Assembly: GCF_012726345.1 (NCBI RefSeq)
Contig: NZ_PTXN01000005.1
Location: forward strand, 271,085-335,084
DNA from: Marinomonas sp. UCMA 3892
Lineage (GTDB): Bacteria; Pseudomonadota; Gammaproteobacteria; Pseudomonadales; Marinomonadaceae
Length of the DNA stretch: 64,000 bases
Reading direction: 5' to 3'
Made by a program: the position numbers and the translations under genes. Under the pieces are notes generated by a model, which saw only the letters and a list, made by a program, of their open reading frames with translations, searched no databases and was not told the DNA's origin. This document shows, in pieces, positions 1 to 7,863 of the stretch. Numbering within the stretch: position 1 is the stretch's first letter; every line of letters starts with the position of its first letter.

Positions 1-1
1 G

Positions 2-178
2 GATCGCAATACCAAGCTTTCAGAGATTTTTAACACCCTTCTAAAACAGTACCGAATCTTATTCGAGATTGGTGCTTTGCAGAAAAAACGCGGTTTTAAA
101 TCCCCCTCGATTCGCTCCCTGTTAAAAGCGTGGCGTGAAGAAAAAAGCCTGACTCAACATTACCCCAGCACAGATTGA
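2..178 (+). CDS. C-terminal end of an unidentified protein (partial)
   Basis: An open frame enters from the left edge and ends at the TGA at 176-178, giving 58 residues. The visible tail is basic and probably helical (it begins DRNTKLSEIFNTLLKQYRIL and later has KKRGFKSPS). I recognise no family from this piece. The gene is followed by about 60 bases and then the DinB-like gene on the same strand, so the two could be co-transcribed. It is called coding because the frame stays open to the edge and stops just before the next gene, which is only moderate evidence. Confidence 0.45.
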   Translation, partial: DRNTKLSEIFNTLLKQYRILFEIGALQKKRGFKSPSIRSLLKAWREEKSLTQHYPSTD

Positions 179-237
179 AGCGCCGTTTTAAGTGAAATTC
201 TAGGTTTTGGTTCAGTGCCGTATTGGAAGGAAAGAAG

Positions 238-795
238 ATGCAACCGGTATTAAAGAAAAGAGACATAAGTGAGTTGCCAGCCGCAACTTACGCACCTGTA
301 GTGCAAGGCTGTCTTGAGGTATTTGCTCAGGCTTCTCGTTGTTTGCAGATGCTAGATGACGAGTCTTATCAAGCGTCGATGAAGCCTGTGGTAAACAGTT
401 CTATTGGAGAGCATTTTCGTCATTGGTTAGATGTCTTTAATGCCGTGTATCAAGCAGGAATAGTGATCGATTATAACCGGCGTCGCCGTGGTCATGCGGT
501 GGAAACCTCGCGCTCGGTTGCCTTGGAAGAAATCGCACGCTTACAACATTGGTTGATGGGGTTATCGGATAAACAACTCAAAAAAAGCGTGAGTATTTTG
601 ACGGAAGTCTCTGTGTCACACACTCAGGCTTGTCTTATGTCATCCACATTAGAGCGTGAAATTACCTTTGCTGCTCTGCATGCCAATCATCATTTTGCCA
701 TGGTGAAAGTGGCCGCCAGCTTAATGAATAAAAGTATCGATGAAGATTTTGGTATTGCCCCAGCCACAGCAACATTTTTAAGAGGGCAATCATAA
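238..795 (+). CDS. DinB-like four-helix protein
   Basis: The 185-residue product resembles the DinB/YfiT superfamily of four-helix-bundle, usually metal-binding proteins. Histidines sit in the expected type of place: GEHFRHWLD in the first third and HANHHFAMV near the end. The biochemical role is not predictable; relatives include thiol-dependent transferases and DNA-damage-induced proteins. The frame also opens at a TTG at 223, but the ATG at 238 is preceded by GGAAGGAAAG, so 238 is preferred. The stop TAA overlaps the next start by one base (TAATG), indicating translational coupling with the NRDE gene. Family assignment rests on overall pattern, not a search. Confidence 0.7.
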   Translation: MQPVLKKRDISELPAATYAPVVQGCLEVFAQASRCLQMLDDESYQASMKPVVNSSIGEHFRHWLDVFNAVYQAGIVIDYNRRRRGHAVETSRSVALEEIARLQHWLMGLSDKQLKKSVSILTEVSVSHTQACLMSSTLEREITFAALHANHHFAMVKVAASLMNKSIDEDFGIAPATATFLRGQS

Positions 796-1580
796 TGTGC
801 TCGGTTTCTTGGTGGATTGACGAATCTGGTTATCAGCTGTTTTTTAATCGTGATGAGCAAAAAACACGAACTCCCGCCTTGTCGCCTCAGTCTTTTGTTC
901 TGCAAGGCATCCAAGTGCTCATGCCGATTGATCCTGTGGGCAAAGGCAGCTGGATTAGCTTAAACGAGGCCGGTGTGTCTTTGTGTTTGCTGAATAACTA
1001 TCAAGGCAAAACGCCATCAGGCCAACTGACGAGTCGTGGGCAACTGGTCAAGCAATTATCCAGTGCCACAGGGCTTGCTCAAATTGAATGGCAGTTTGCC
1101 CAGTTGGATCTTCAACAGTTTGCCCCTTTTACCTTACTGGCTTTTGAACTGGGTAATAGCAAGGTTAGAGAGTTTCAATGGGATGGTGAAAACGCATCGA
1201 TTCTTTATGCCCAATCACCGCATTTTTCGTCTGCAGTGGAACTAGAAACAGTCACGGCTTATCGACAATCCGTCTATGACGAACTAGCCGTCACATGCGC
1301 TGACGATTTGCTGCTGTTTCATTCTCAGCACCATCCAGAACAGTCTCATTTCTCGGTTTGTATGCACAGAGAAGATGCTCAAACCGTGTGCTTCACACGC
1401 ATTCAAGCGAGTAAAAACGATTTGCAGATGACCTATGTAGCGGGATCTCCGTGTTTGCATTTAACGCCACAAGCCTTGGCGTCTCAGAGTTATGGTTTTC
1501 AAGACAATGGTTTTCAAAACAATCGTTTTCAAGACAGCTGTTTTCAAGAAAAGGTTTCTCTCGTTAGTGGTTCTTATTAA
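795..1580 (+). CDS. NRDE (TANGO2-like) family protein
   Basis: The protein begins MCSVSWW and carries NRDEQ near residue 19, the signature of the NRDE/TANGO2 family. In that family the second-residue cysteine is thought to become N-terminal after Met removal, as in Ntn hydrolases. The bacterial function is unsettled; eukaryotic TANGO2 is linked to haem and lipid handling. The 261-residue length is normal. The gene is coupled to the DinB-like gene by a one-base overlap and is 19 bases before the YHS gene, suggesting an operon of five genes to about 4316. The C-terminus carries an unusual run of 5-residue repeats, described separately. Confidence 0.82.
   Translation: MCSVSWWIDESGYQLFFNRDEQKTRTPALSPQSFVLQGIQVLMPIDPVGKGSWISLNEAGVSLCLLNNYQGKTPSGQLTSRGQLVKQLSSATGLAQIEWQFAQLDLQQFAPFTLLAFELGNSKVREFQWDGENASILYAQSPHFSSAVELETVTAYRQSVYDELAVTCADDLLLFHSQHHPEQSHFSVCMHREDAQTVCFTRIQASKNDLQMTYVAGSPCLHLTPQALASQSYGFQDNGFQNNRFQDSCFQEKVSLVSGSY
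1494..1553 (+). repeat. 15-bp tandem repeat inside the NRDE gene
   Basis: Four consecutive 15-base units (consensus GGTTTTCAAGACAAT) start at 1494, 1509, 1524 and 1539. They encode GFQD(N)-type pentapeptides. Because the unit is a multiple of three, copy-number changes keep the frame. The repeat lies just before the stop codon, beyond the conserved part of the protein. Confidence 0.9.
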
Positions 1581-1599
1581 TCAAAATTTAGGAGTTGTT

Positions 1600-2043
1600 A
1601 TGACGCGTTTAATGATGTTTTTTGCCTTGTTTATAAGCAGTTTTGCCCAAGCGCAAGATGAAATTTACACCGGCTACTTTAGTTCTAAAGCCCTGAGCGG
1701 TTACGACACAGTGGCCTATTTCACTGATCATAAACCGGTCAAAGGCAGTGATAAGTTTGTCACCGAATATAAAGGTGCGGATTGGTATTTCGCTACTCAA
1801 GAGCATCTGGATATGTTCAAGGCAGAACCAGAAAAATACGCGCCACAATATGGCGGTTATTGCGCTTGGGCTGTGTCTGTAAAAAACGATTTTGCGTCAG
1901 CTGACCCGAAAGATTGGGCGATTGTTGACGGCAAACTTTATCTAAATTACGACAACAACATCAAACGCAAGTGGGATCAAGATCCGGCTTTGCACATCAA
2001 ACAAGCCGATGCTAACTGGCCAACGCTAATCAATAAAAAATAA
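1600..2043 (+). CDS. Secreted YHS-domain protein
   Basis: This 147-residue protein has a signal peptide (MTRLMMFFALFISSFAQAQ, cleavage after AQA or AQAQ) followed by a YHS-type domain. Recognisable elements are LSGYDTVAYF, WYFATQEHLDMF, PEKYAPQYGGYCAWAV and VDGKLYLNY. YHS proteins of this type (seen beside DoxX-like proteins) are probably periplasmic and may bind metal; the reaction is unknown. The frame extends upstream to 1492, but that part overlaps the NRDE 3' repeat. The ATG at 1600 has GGAG eight bases upstream and starts a proper signal peptide, so it is chosen. The DoxX-like gene starts 25 bases downstream. Confidence 0.85.
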   Translation: MTRLMMFFALFISSFAQAQDEIYTGYFSSKALSGYDTVAYFTDHKPVKGSDKFVTEYKGADWYFATQEHLDMFKAEPEKYAPQYGGYCAWAVSVKNDFASADPKDWAIVDGKLYLNYDNNIKRKWDQDPALHIKQADANWPTLINKK

Positions 2044-2067
2044 TACTTAAAAATAAGGTTAATCAAG

Positions 2068-2520
2068 ATGAATAAGCAAATCGTGAAATATGTACCAACG
2101 GTGTTTATCGCCTTTGTATTTGTGCAGTCCTTGTTCTTTAAATTCACTGGCTCCTATGAGACCGACCATATCTTTGGCGTGCTGGGCGCTTGGTCTGGAT
2201 TGGCGTTTTTTGGTCAATACGGTGGCTACATTATTGGTGTGGCTGAATTGATTGCTTCTATTTTGTTGTTTAGTCGATGGCATGGACTGGGGGCTTTGAT
2301 GGCAATGGGCATTATGAGTGGTGCCATTCTGTTTCATCTGTTTACGCCATTGGGTGTGGTCATGCCAGAGTTCAATGAAGTGGGTGAGATCGTTGGTAAC
2401 GATGGTGGTTTGCTTTTCACCATGGCGTGTTTGGTTTGGTTATGCGCTTTGTTTTTATCAGTACGAGATCTTCGAGCACCACAAGGCACGTTAAACAAGC
2501 TTGTAAATAGAGGAGCCTAA
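2068..2520 (+). CDS. DoxX-like inner-membrane protein
   Basis: The 150-residue protein has about four hydrophobic segments (FIAFVFVQSLFFKF, GGYIIGVAELIASILLF, LGALMAMGIMSGAILFHLF, LLFTMACLVWLCALFLS), the layout of the DoxX/DoxD family of small membrane proteins. Function is unknown; relatives are found with oxidoreductases and in oxidative-stress complexes. It lies between the YHS gene and the acyltransferase gene with short gaps (24 and 2 bases), so it is very probably in the same operon. The start at 2068 follows an AAGGTT-containing leader. I cannot name a specific subfamily. Confidence 0.75.
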   Translation: MNKQIVKYVPTVFIAFVFVQSLFFKFTGSYETDHIFGVLGAWSGLAFFGQYGGYIIGVAELIASILLFSRWHGLGALMAMGIMSGAILFHLFTPLGVVMPEFNEVGEIVGNDGGLLFTMACLVWLCALFLSVRDLRAPQGTLNKLVNRGA

Positions 2521-2522
2521 TT

Positions 2523-4316
2523 ATGTTAGCCAGTCCTGTTCGTTTGCCAAGTCCGTTTCGCTTAAAAAGAGTGACACCATTTGGTGTAGGGGAATCTGTT
2601 ATTGAATGGGCGACAGGACTCGCTAAATTAGATCGTTTGTATCAACAAAGGCCAAGTAATCAGAACTGCTTTGAATTTATGCGTTATACCCTAGAAGCTT
2701 TGGATATTGATTATTCCATTGCCAAAGGAAGCATCGACCAGATCCCCAAAGACGGTCCTGTGGTGATCGTCGCCAATCATCCCCTTGGTGCGATTGAAGG
2801 TGTGGTCTTGGCAGATTTGGTTGGACAAGTGCGCAGTGATGTGAAAGTGCTGGCCAATGAATTGCTCAAGCGTTTGCCTGAAATCAGTGATTTATTTATC
2901 GGTGTGGATGTATTCGGTGGCAAAAACGCTCAGCGGACGAATGGCAAGGCGATTCGTGATGCCCATCGACATTTGTCCGAGGGCGGGGTGTTGATTGTCT
3001 TTCCGGCTGGGGAAGTGTCTACCTATGCGAAACCATCCAAAGCTTTATCATCAGATATTTTAAAAGAAAAACAGGCATTGGCGGACATTGAATGGAGTCA
3101 GTCTGTTGCGAATTTCTTGAAGCGCAGTGAGGCGACTACGGTTCCTATTTTTATCAATGGCAAAAACAGCGAGCTTTTTTATCAAGCAGGTCGAATTCAT
3201 CCGTTATTGAGAACGGCAATGCTCGGACGAGAGTTGCTGAATAAGAAGTCGTCCGTTATTGAGATTTCCATTGGTAGCGCGATGCCCTTTTCAGAGCTTA
3301 ATCAGTTCGATAACAATCAAGACCTCGTTAATTATTTGCGTTTAAACACCTATTTAATGAGTCCGCAGCAGGATCAAGAGTCTGTCGCTCACACTGAGCA
3401 AGTTGATTTACCTATTATTGCCGCTATAAATCCAGATCTATTAGAGAGTGAAATCGCCAGTCTTCCCAGCGAAATGAAGCTCGTGGAGCAGGGGGAGTTC
3501 AGTGTTTATTACGCACCAACACAATCTATCCCTTTGCTTATTCAAGAAATTGGCCGTATACGAGAAGAGAGCTTTCGTGCTGTGGGGGAAGGCAGTGGTT
3601 TGGCCTGTGATGTCGACGAATATGATCTGTATTACCACCAGCTTTTTGTTTGGCATCATGGCAATAAAGAAGTCGTCGGTGCCTATAGAATGGGGCTGGT
3701 GGATAAACTGGTTAAACAACATGGTTTAAAAGGCTTGTACTCTCGTAGCCTGTTTCATTACGACCAAGCCTTTATCGATAGTTTAGGGCAAAGCATTGAA
3801 ATGGGTCGGTCTGTTGTCGCAGGGAAGTATCAAAAGAACTTAAACTCTTTATTGTTACTATGGAAAGGCATTGCGACTTTTGCCTATCGCAACCCCAAAT
3901 ACACGAACTTATTTGGCCCTGTGAGTATTAGCAATGAGTACAGTCATGTTGCAAGACAATTAATCGCGGCAACCTTATCGGTTCATTATTATGACAAAGA
4001 AAAAGCCAGCTTGGTGATGCCTTCGACTCCTTTTAGAAACAGCGGCTCCGTGTTTTGGCAACCCAATTTATTATCGTCATTAGCCAGTGTAACCCTGCTA
4101 TCTAACGTATTATCGAGAATGGAGCAGGGCAAAGGCCTTCCAGTGTTGATTCGTCAATATTTAAAAATGAATGGAAAATTGGTGTGTTTCAATGTGGACC
4201 CTGCTTTTCATAACACCTTGGATGGTTTGATTGTGGTGAATTTAAAAGACGTGCCTGTATCGATCTTAGGCAAATACATGGGACGAGAAGAAGCTGAAGC
4301 GTATTTGCTGAAATAG
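2523..4316 (+). CDS. olsF: Bifunctional acyltransferase, OlsF-like ornithine lipid synthase
   Basis: This 597-residue protein joins two acyltransferase domains. The N-terminal third is a PlsC/lysophospholipid acyltransferase domain with NHPLGAIEG at residues 85-93 and FPAGEVST near 160. The C-terminal half (from about 320) matches the OlsB/hemolysin-like GNAT fold that N-acylates ornithine, with EIGRIREESFRAVGEG, a YRMG segment and a GRSVV motif. The order O-acyltransferase then N-acyltransferase is that of OlsF from Serratia proteamaculans, which makes ornithine lipid alone. It is last in the 238-4316 operon. A hemolysin-related or other aminolipid role remains possible; substrate specificity is inferred from domain order only. 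Confidence 0.75.
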   Translation: MLASPVRLPSPFRLKRVTPFGVGESVIEWATGLAKLDRLYQQRPSNQNCFEFMRYTLEALDIDYSIAKGSIDQIPKDGPVVIVANHPLGAIEGVVLADLVGQVRSDVKVLANELLKRLPEISDLFIGVDVFGGKNAQRTNGKAIRDAHRHLSEGGVLIVFPAGEVSTYAKPSKALSSDILKEKQALADIEWSQSVANFLKRSEATTVPIFINGKNSELFYQAGRIHPLLRTAMLGRELLNKKSSVIEISIGSAMPFSELNQFDNNQDLVNYLRLNTYLMSPQQDQESVAHTEQVDLPIIAAINPDLLESEIASLPSEMKLVEQGEFSVYYAPTQSIPLLIQEIGRIREESFRAVGEGSGLACDVDEYDLYYHQLFVWHHGNKEVVGAYRMGLVDKLVKQHGLKGLYSRSLFHYDQAFIDSLGQSIEMGRSVVAGKYQKNLNSLLLLWKGIATFAYRNPKYTNLFGPVSISNEYSHVARQLIAATLSVHYYDKEKASLVMPSTPFRNSGSVFWQPNLLSSLASVTLLSNVLSRMEQGKGLPVLIRQYLKMNGKLVCFNVDPAFHNTLDGLIVVNLKDVPVSILGKYMGREEAEAYLLK

Positions 4317-4349
4317 TAAGTGAAGTCTTGTGGCTTTGAAGAAGATAAT

Positions 4350-4371
4350 CTCCCCCTTAGCTGGGGGGGAG
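4350..4371. terminator. G/C-rich hairpin after the acyltransferase gene
   Basis: CTCCCCC at 4350-4356 pairs with GGGGGAG at 4365-4371 around a short loop. There is no clear T-run on either side, so it is only a possible terminator for the olsF-like operon. Confidence 0.35.
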
Positions 4372-4381
4372 CTGGAAGGTA

Positions 4382-4621
4382 TTATTTAGCGCTACGAGTG
4401 TTCATTTCGCGAATGACTTCAATGACCTTATCTGGATACTACAGATGTGTAATGTGTCCCGCACCTTTACATGATTTTGAATGAGCCCCAGCGTATTTAT
4501 AACCTGTTGAGCAATATCTTCATTTTCTTTTATTTCTTTAGGCATGCTACAAGCCGCTAAAAAGCAGCTGACAGACAGATAAAACAGAGCTTTAAGTAAG
4601 AATGCACAGTGTTCAAAATTA
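4382..4621 (-). pseudogene. Decayed lipoprotein/hydrolase remnant
   Basis: On the minus strand a lipoprotein-type start (LFYLSVSCFLAACS, lipobox LAAC, about 4530-4580) runs into a short lysine-rich stretch (MPKEIKENEDIAQQV). A shift to a second frame near 4500 then gives KYAGAHSKSCKGAGHITHL, an in-frame TAG at about 4439-4441, and finally YPDKVIEVIREMNTRSAK ending at 4382. GHITHL followed by PDKVIEVI resembles the catalytic-His end of an alpha/beta hydrolase. A frameshift, a premature stop and a missing middle indicate a degraded gene. The family call is an inference from a short segment. Confidence 0.4.
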
Positions 4622-4804
4622 ATCTCATTGATGAGGTTCCAAAATAAGAAAAATGGCTCTGTGTGAAAATAATTCTTTTGTGATACTGATCATACATTTT
4701 ATACGTCAATACTTGCCTATCATTTTTGTGTCGCCCTTTAGAACTAATTTATTTGCCCATTAAGCTAATCTTTTTTACTACTTATTTCTTTCACTCTCTT
4801 TATC

Positions 4805-4818
4805 TTGATCTAACGCAA
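4805..4818. promoter_or_regulatory. Possible FNR-type half site upstream of cydA
   Basis: TTGATCTAACGCAA has one good half (TTGAT) of the FNR consensus TTGATNNNNATCAA and a poor second half. It lies about 150 bases before cydA in the A/T-rich 4622-4970 leader, in which I see no gene. Control of cyd by oxygen sensors is usual; this site itself is weak. Confidence 0.25.
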
Positions 4819-4970
4819 TGTTTCCAATCGCAACTACACTCATAATCTGGCCTTATAGTAAGCCTTGAAATGTTTTGAGGCTTCGGTGGGCGTTGGATAA
4901 CAAGAGCACATATTAAACAAGTGTCTACGATCGCCTTTTTTTCTCAATCAAATGAATGGGTTGAAGCTAT

Positions 4971-6545
4971 ATGATTAACGAAGCTGTAGTGGAATTATCG
5001 CGGTTTCAGTTTGCACTCACTGCTCTGTACCATTTTTTGTTCGTCCCTTTAACGCTAGGGATGGCTTTTTTACTTGCAATCATGGAATCCGTCTATGTAA
5101 TTACAGGTAAGCAAGTTTACAAAGACATGGTTAAGTTTTGGGGTAAATTGTTTGGTATTAACTTTGCCTTAGGTGTGACTACAGGTTTGACAATGGAGTT
5201 CCAATTCGGAACTAACTGGTCTTACTACTCACATTACGTAGGTGATATTTTTGGTGCACCGTTGGCCATTGAAGGCTTAATGGCTTTCTTCCTAGAATCG
5301 ACGCTCGTTGGTTTATTCTTCTTTGGTTGGGATCGTTTAAGCAAAGTGAAGCACTTAATGGTTACTTGGGGCGTGGCTCTAGGATCTAACTTGTCTGCTT
5401 TGTGGATCTTGATTGCCAATGGCTGGATGCAAAACCCAGTAGGCTCAGACTTCAACTACGAAACCATGAGAATGGAATTGGTTGATTTCGGTGCTTTATT
5501 GTTGAACCCAGTGGCTCAGGTGAAATTTGTACACACTGTTTCGGCTGGTTATGTAACAGGTTCCATTTTTGTCTTGGCAATCTCAAGTTACTACTTACTT
5601 AAAGGTCGTGATCTTGCGTTTGCTCGCCGCTCTTTTGCCATTGCTTCTGCATTTGGTTTGGCATCTGTATTAAGCGTTATCATTTTGGGTGATGAATCTG
5701 GTTATGAACTAGGTGAAGTTCAAAAAGTGAAATTGGCAGCGGTAGAGGCTGAATGGGAAACTCAAGAAGCGCCTGCAGATTTCACCTTGATTGGCTTCCC
5801 TAACCAAGAGCTACAGGAAACCGAATTTGCACTTAAAATTCCTGGCTTGATGGGGATCATTGCGACTCGTTCTTTAAGTGATGAAGTCACTGGTATCAAG
5901 GAACTGAAAGAGCATAACCGCCAACGTATCATCAACGGTATTTATGCAAATCAGTTGCTTGAAAAACTACGCGATGGTTCTGACGATCCACTTGTTAAAG
6001 AAAACTTCGAAAAAGTAAAAGGCGACCTAGGGTACGGTTTATTGGTAACGGCTTTTAATGAAGATATTAACCGTGTGACATCTGAAGAAATTGACCAAGC
6101 TGTTGAATATTCTATTCCTCGGGTGGCGCCATTGTTCTTCTCTTTCCGTATCATGGTGGCATGTGGCTTTATCATGCTGTTCATCTTCGCCGTGGCTTTC
6201 TACCAAAATGCGCGTCGTCGCATCGGTCAAAGCCGTACCTTCTTAAAAGTGTGCTTAATGAGCTTGCCTTTACCTTGGATTGCATGTGAAACAGGTTGGT
6301 TTGTTGCCGAGTATGGTCGTCAACCATGGGCGATTGGTGAAATCTTACCTATCCATGTGGCCGTATCTAGCCTAACTGCCGCTGAAATTTGGACAACAAT
6401 CATTGGCTTTACTGTTCTATATACAGCGTTCTTGATTGCTGAAATGTACTTGATGATTCGCTTTTCTAAGCAAGGGCCTTCTAGTTTGCATACAGGTCGC
6501 TACTCGCTTGAACAAGAAACGTCTCAGTTGAAACAGGAGGTGTAA
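4971..6545 (+). CDS. cydA: Cytochrome bd ubiquinol oxidase subunit I
   Basis: CydA is the haem-bearing, quinol-oxidising subunit of the high-affinity bd terminal oxidase of the inner membrane. Its 524 residues match the long-Q-loop E. coli-like type. Landmarks are [12 protein letters not shown] with the haem ligand His21, [23 protein letters not shown] with the second conserved His, the Q-loop starting [28 protein letters not shown] with the haem-ligand Met, and [12 protein letters not shown]. The ATG at 4971 lacks a strong Shine-Dalgarno but gives the usual N-terminus. It is followed one base later by cydB, then cydX and cydDC, a complete bd oxidase and assembly locus. Confidence 0.98.
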   Translation: MINEAVVELSRFQFALTALYHFLFVPLTLGMAFLLAIMESVYVITGKQVYKDMVKFWGKLFGINFALGVTTGLTMEFQFGTNWSYYSHYVGDIFGAPLAIEGLMAFFLESTLVGLFFFGWDRLSKVKHLMVTWGVALGSNLSALWILIANGWMQNPVGSDFNYETMRMELVDFGALLLNPVAQVKFVHTVSAGYVTGSIFVLAISSYYLLKGRDLAFARRSFAIASAFGLASVLSVIILGDESGYELGEVQKVKLAAVEAEWETQEAPADFTLIGFPNQELQETEFALKIPGLMGIIATRSLSDEVTGIKELKEHNRQRIINGIYANQLLEKLRDGSDDPLVKENFEKVKGDLGYGLLVTAFNEDINRVTSEEIDQAVEYSIPRVAPLFFSFRIMVACGFIMLFIFAVAFYQNARRRIGQSRTFLKVCLMSLPLPWIACETGWFVAEYGRQPWAIGEILPIHVAVSSLTAAEIWTTIIGFTVLYTAFLIAEMYLMIRFSKQGPSSLHTGRYSLEQETSQLKQEV

Positions 6546-6546
6546 G

Positions 6547-7683
6547 ATGGATTACGAATTATTAAAAGTCATTTGGTGGGTATTGATAGGTGTTTTGTTG
6601 ATCGGCTTCTCCGTAACCGATGGCTTCGATATGGGTGTTGGTAGCTTGCTAAAAATCATTGGCGGCAACGACTCCGAACGCCGTGTTATGATTAACTCGA
6701 TTGCTCCTCACTGGGATGGCAACCAAGTTTGGTTTATCACAGCTGGTGGTGCTTTATTTGCAGCTTGGCCTGTGGTTTACGCAACATCATTCTCTGGTTT
6801 CTATTTTGCGATGATGTTGGTATTGGCGGCATTATTCTTCCGTCCAATCGGCTTCGATTACCGTTCTAAACTGGAAAATACAAAATGGCGTAATGGCTGG
6901 GACTGGGGGATTACCTTTGGTTCAGCGGTTCCACCAATCATTTTCGGTGTGGCTTTCGGTAACTTGTTGCAAGGTGTTCCATTTGAATTTGATCAATACT
7001 TACGTGTGACATACACAGGTTCATTCTTTGCACTACTTAACCCATTTGCGATCCTTTGTGGTTTGGTCAGCTTGCTTATGCTCATGACTCAAGGTGGTGC
7101 TTGGTTGCAAATGAAAACAGACGATGCCTTGCTAGAAAAAGCCAGCCGTATCACGGCAATCACAGGTGCTCTAGCGGCTGTATTGTTTATCATTGCGGGT
7201 GTTTGGTTAGCCTACGGTATTGATGGTTATGTTCTAACTAGTTCCATTGATGGCAATAAAGTAATGACTCCGTTAATGAAAACAGCAGAAGTACAGCCTG
7301 GCGCATGGTTAGCTAACTACGACAAAGTGCCTGCACTTATGTTGGCTCCAATCATCGGCATTGCAGGTATGTTGTTCGCAGCCATTACTGCGGTAATGAG
7401 AAAAGGCGCATTGTCTTTCCTAAGTTCATCTTTGGGTATTGCAGGTATTATCGTCACTGCGGGTGGGTCTATGTTCCCATTCTTGATGCCGTCTTCAAGC
7501 TACCCAAGCATGAGTTTGACTATGTGGGACGCGACTTCAAGTGAAAACACTATGATGATCATGTTCGTTGTGGCTTGTATCTTTGTACCAATCGTTCTTA
7601 TTTATACATTGTGGAACTACTTTGTGATGTACGGTCGTTTGACTAAGAAACACATCGAAGAAAACAATCATTCACTTTACTAG
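6547..7683 (+). CDS. cydB: Cytochrome bd ubiquinol oxidase subunit II
   Basis: CydB pairs with CydA in the bd oxidase and stabilises the haem centres. The 378-residue length is typical. Family landmarks are the start MDYELLKVIWWVLIGVLL, the motif SVTDGFDMGVG, APHWDGNQVWFITAGGALFAAWP, RPIGFDYR, and a C-terminal hydrophobic segment ending in TLWNYFVMYGR. It has about eight or nine membrane segments. It starts one base after the cydA stop, with GGAGG in the end of cydA as the ribosome site. The small cydX gene follows after 64 bases. Confidence 0.98.
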   Translation: MDYELLKVIWWVLIGVLLIGFSVTDGFDMGVGSLLKIIGGNDSERRVMINSIAPHWDGNQVWFITAGGALFAAWPVVYATSFSGFYFAMMLVLAALFFRPIGFDYRSKLENTKWRNGWDWGITFGSAVPPIIFGVAFGNLLQGVPFEFDQYLRVTYTGSFFALLNPFAILCGLVSLLMLMTQGGAWLQMKTDDALLEKASRITAITGALAAVLFIIAGVWLAYGIDGYVLTSSIDGNKVMTPLMKTAEVQPGAWLANYDKVPALMLAPIIGIAGMLFAAITAVMRKGALSFLSSSLGIAGIIVTAGGSMFPFLMPSSSYPSMSLTMWDATSSENTMMIMFVVACIFVPIVLIYTLWNYFVMYGRLTKKHIEENNHSLY

Positions 7684-7747
7684 TAATTGGATTAGAGGAT
7701 AGGGCGATTTAAGCGCTATCCTCTAGCTAAATATAGAGGAACAGAAT

Positions 7748-7858
7748 ATGTGGTATTTTGCTTGGGTTCTTGGTGTATTGTTAGCTTGCTCTTTCGGTAT
7801 TATCAACGCCGTATGGTTAGAATTTAAAGGTTACGAAGGTGAAGAGGAGCAGAAGTAA
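7748..7858 (+). CDS. cydX: Cytochrome bd oxidase small subunit CydX
   Basis: This 36-residue ORF begins MWYFAWVLGVLLACSFGI and has a charged tail ending GEEEQK. That is the exact plan of CydX (also called YbgT), a single-pass membrane peptide needed for bd oxidase stability and activity. The W-Y-F-A-W start and the LACSFGIINAVW-type segment are diagnostic. It follows AGAGGAACAGAAT as ribosome site, lies 64 bases after cydB and 5 bases before cydD. It is easily missed because of its size. Confidence 0.94.
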   Translation: MWYFAWVLGVLLACSFGIINAVWLEFKGYEGEEEQK

Positions 7859-7863
7859 ACCTT

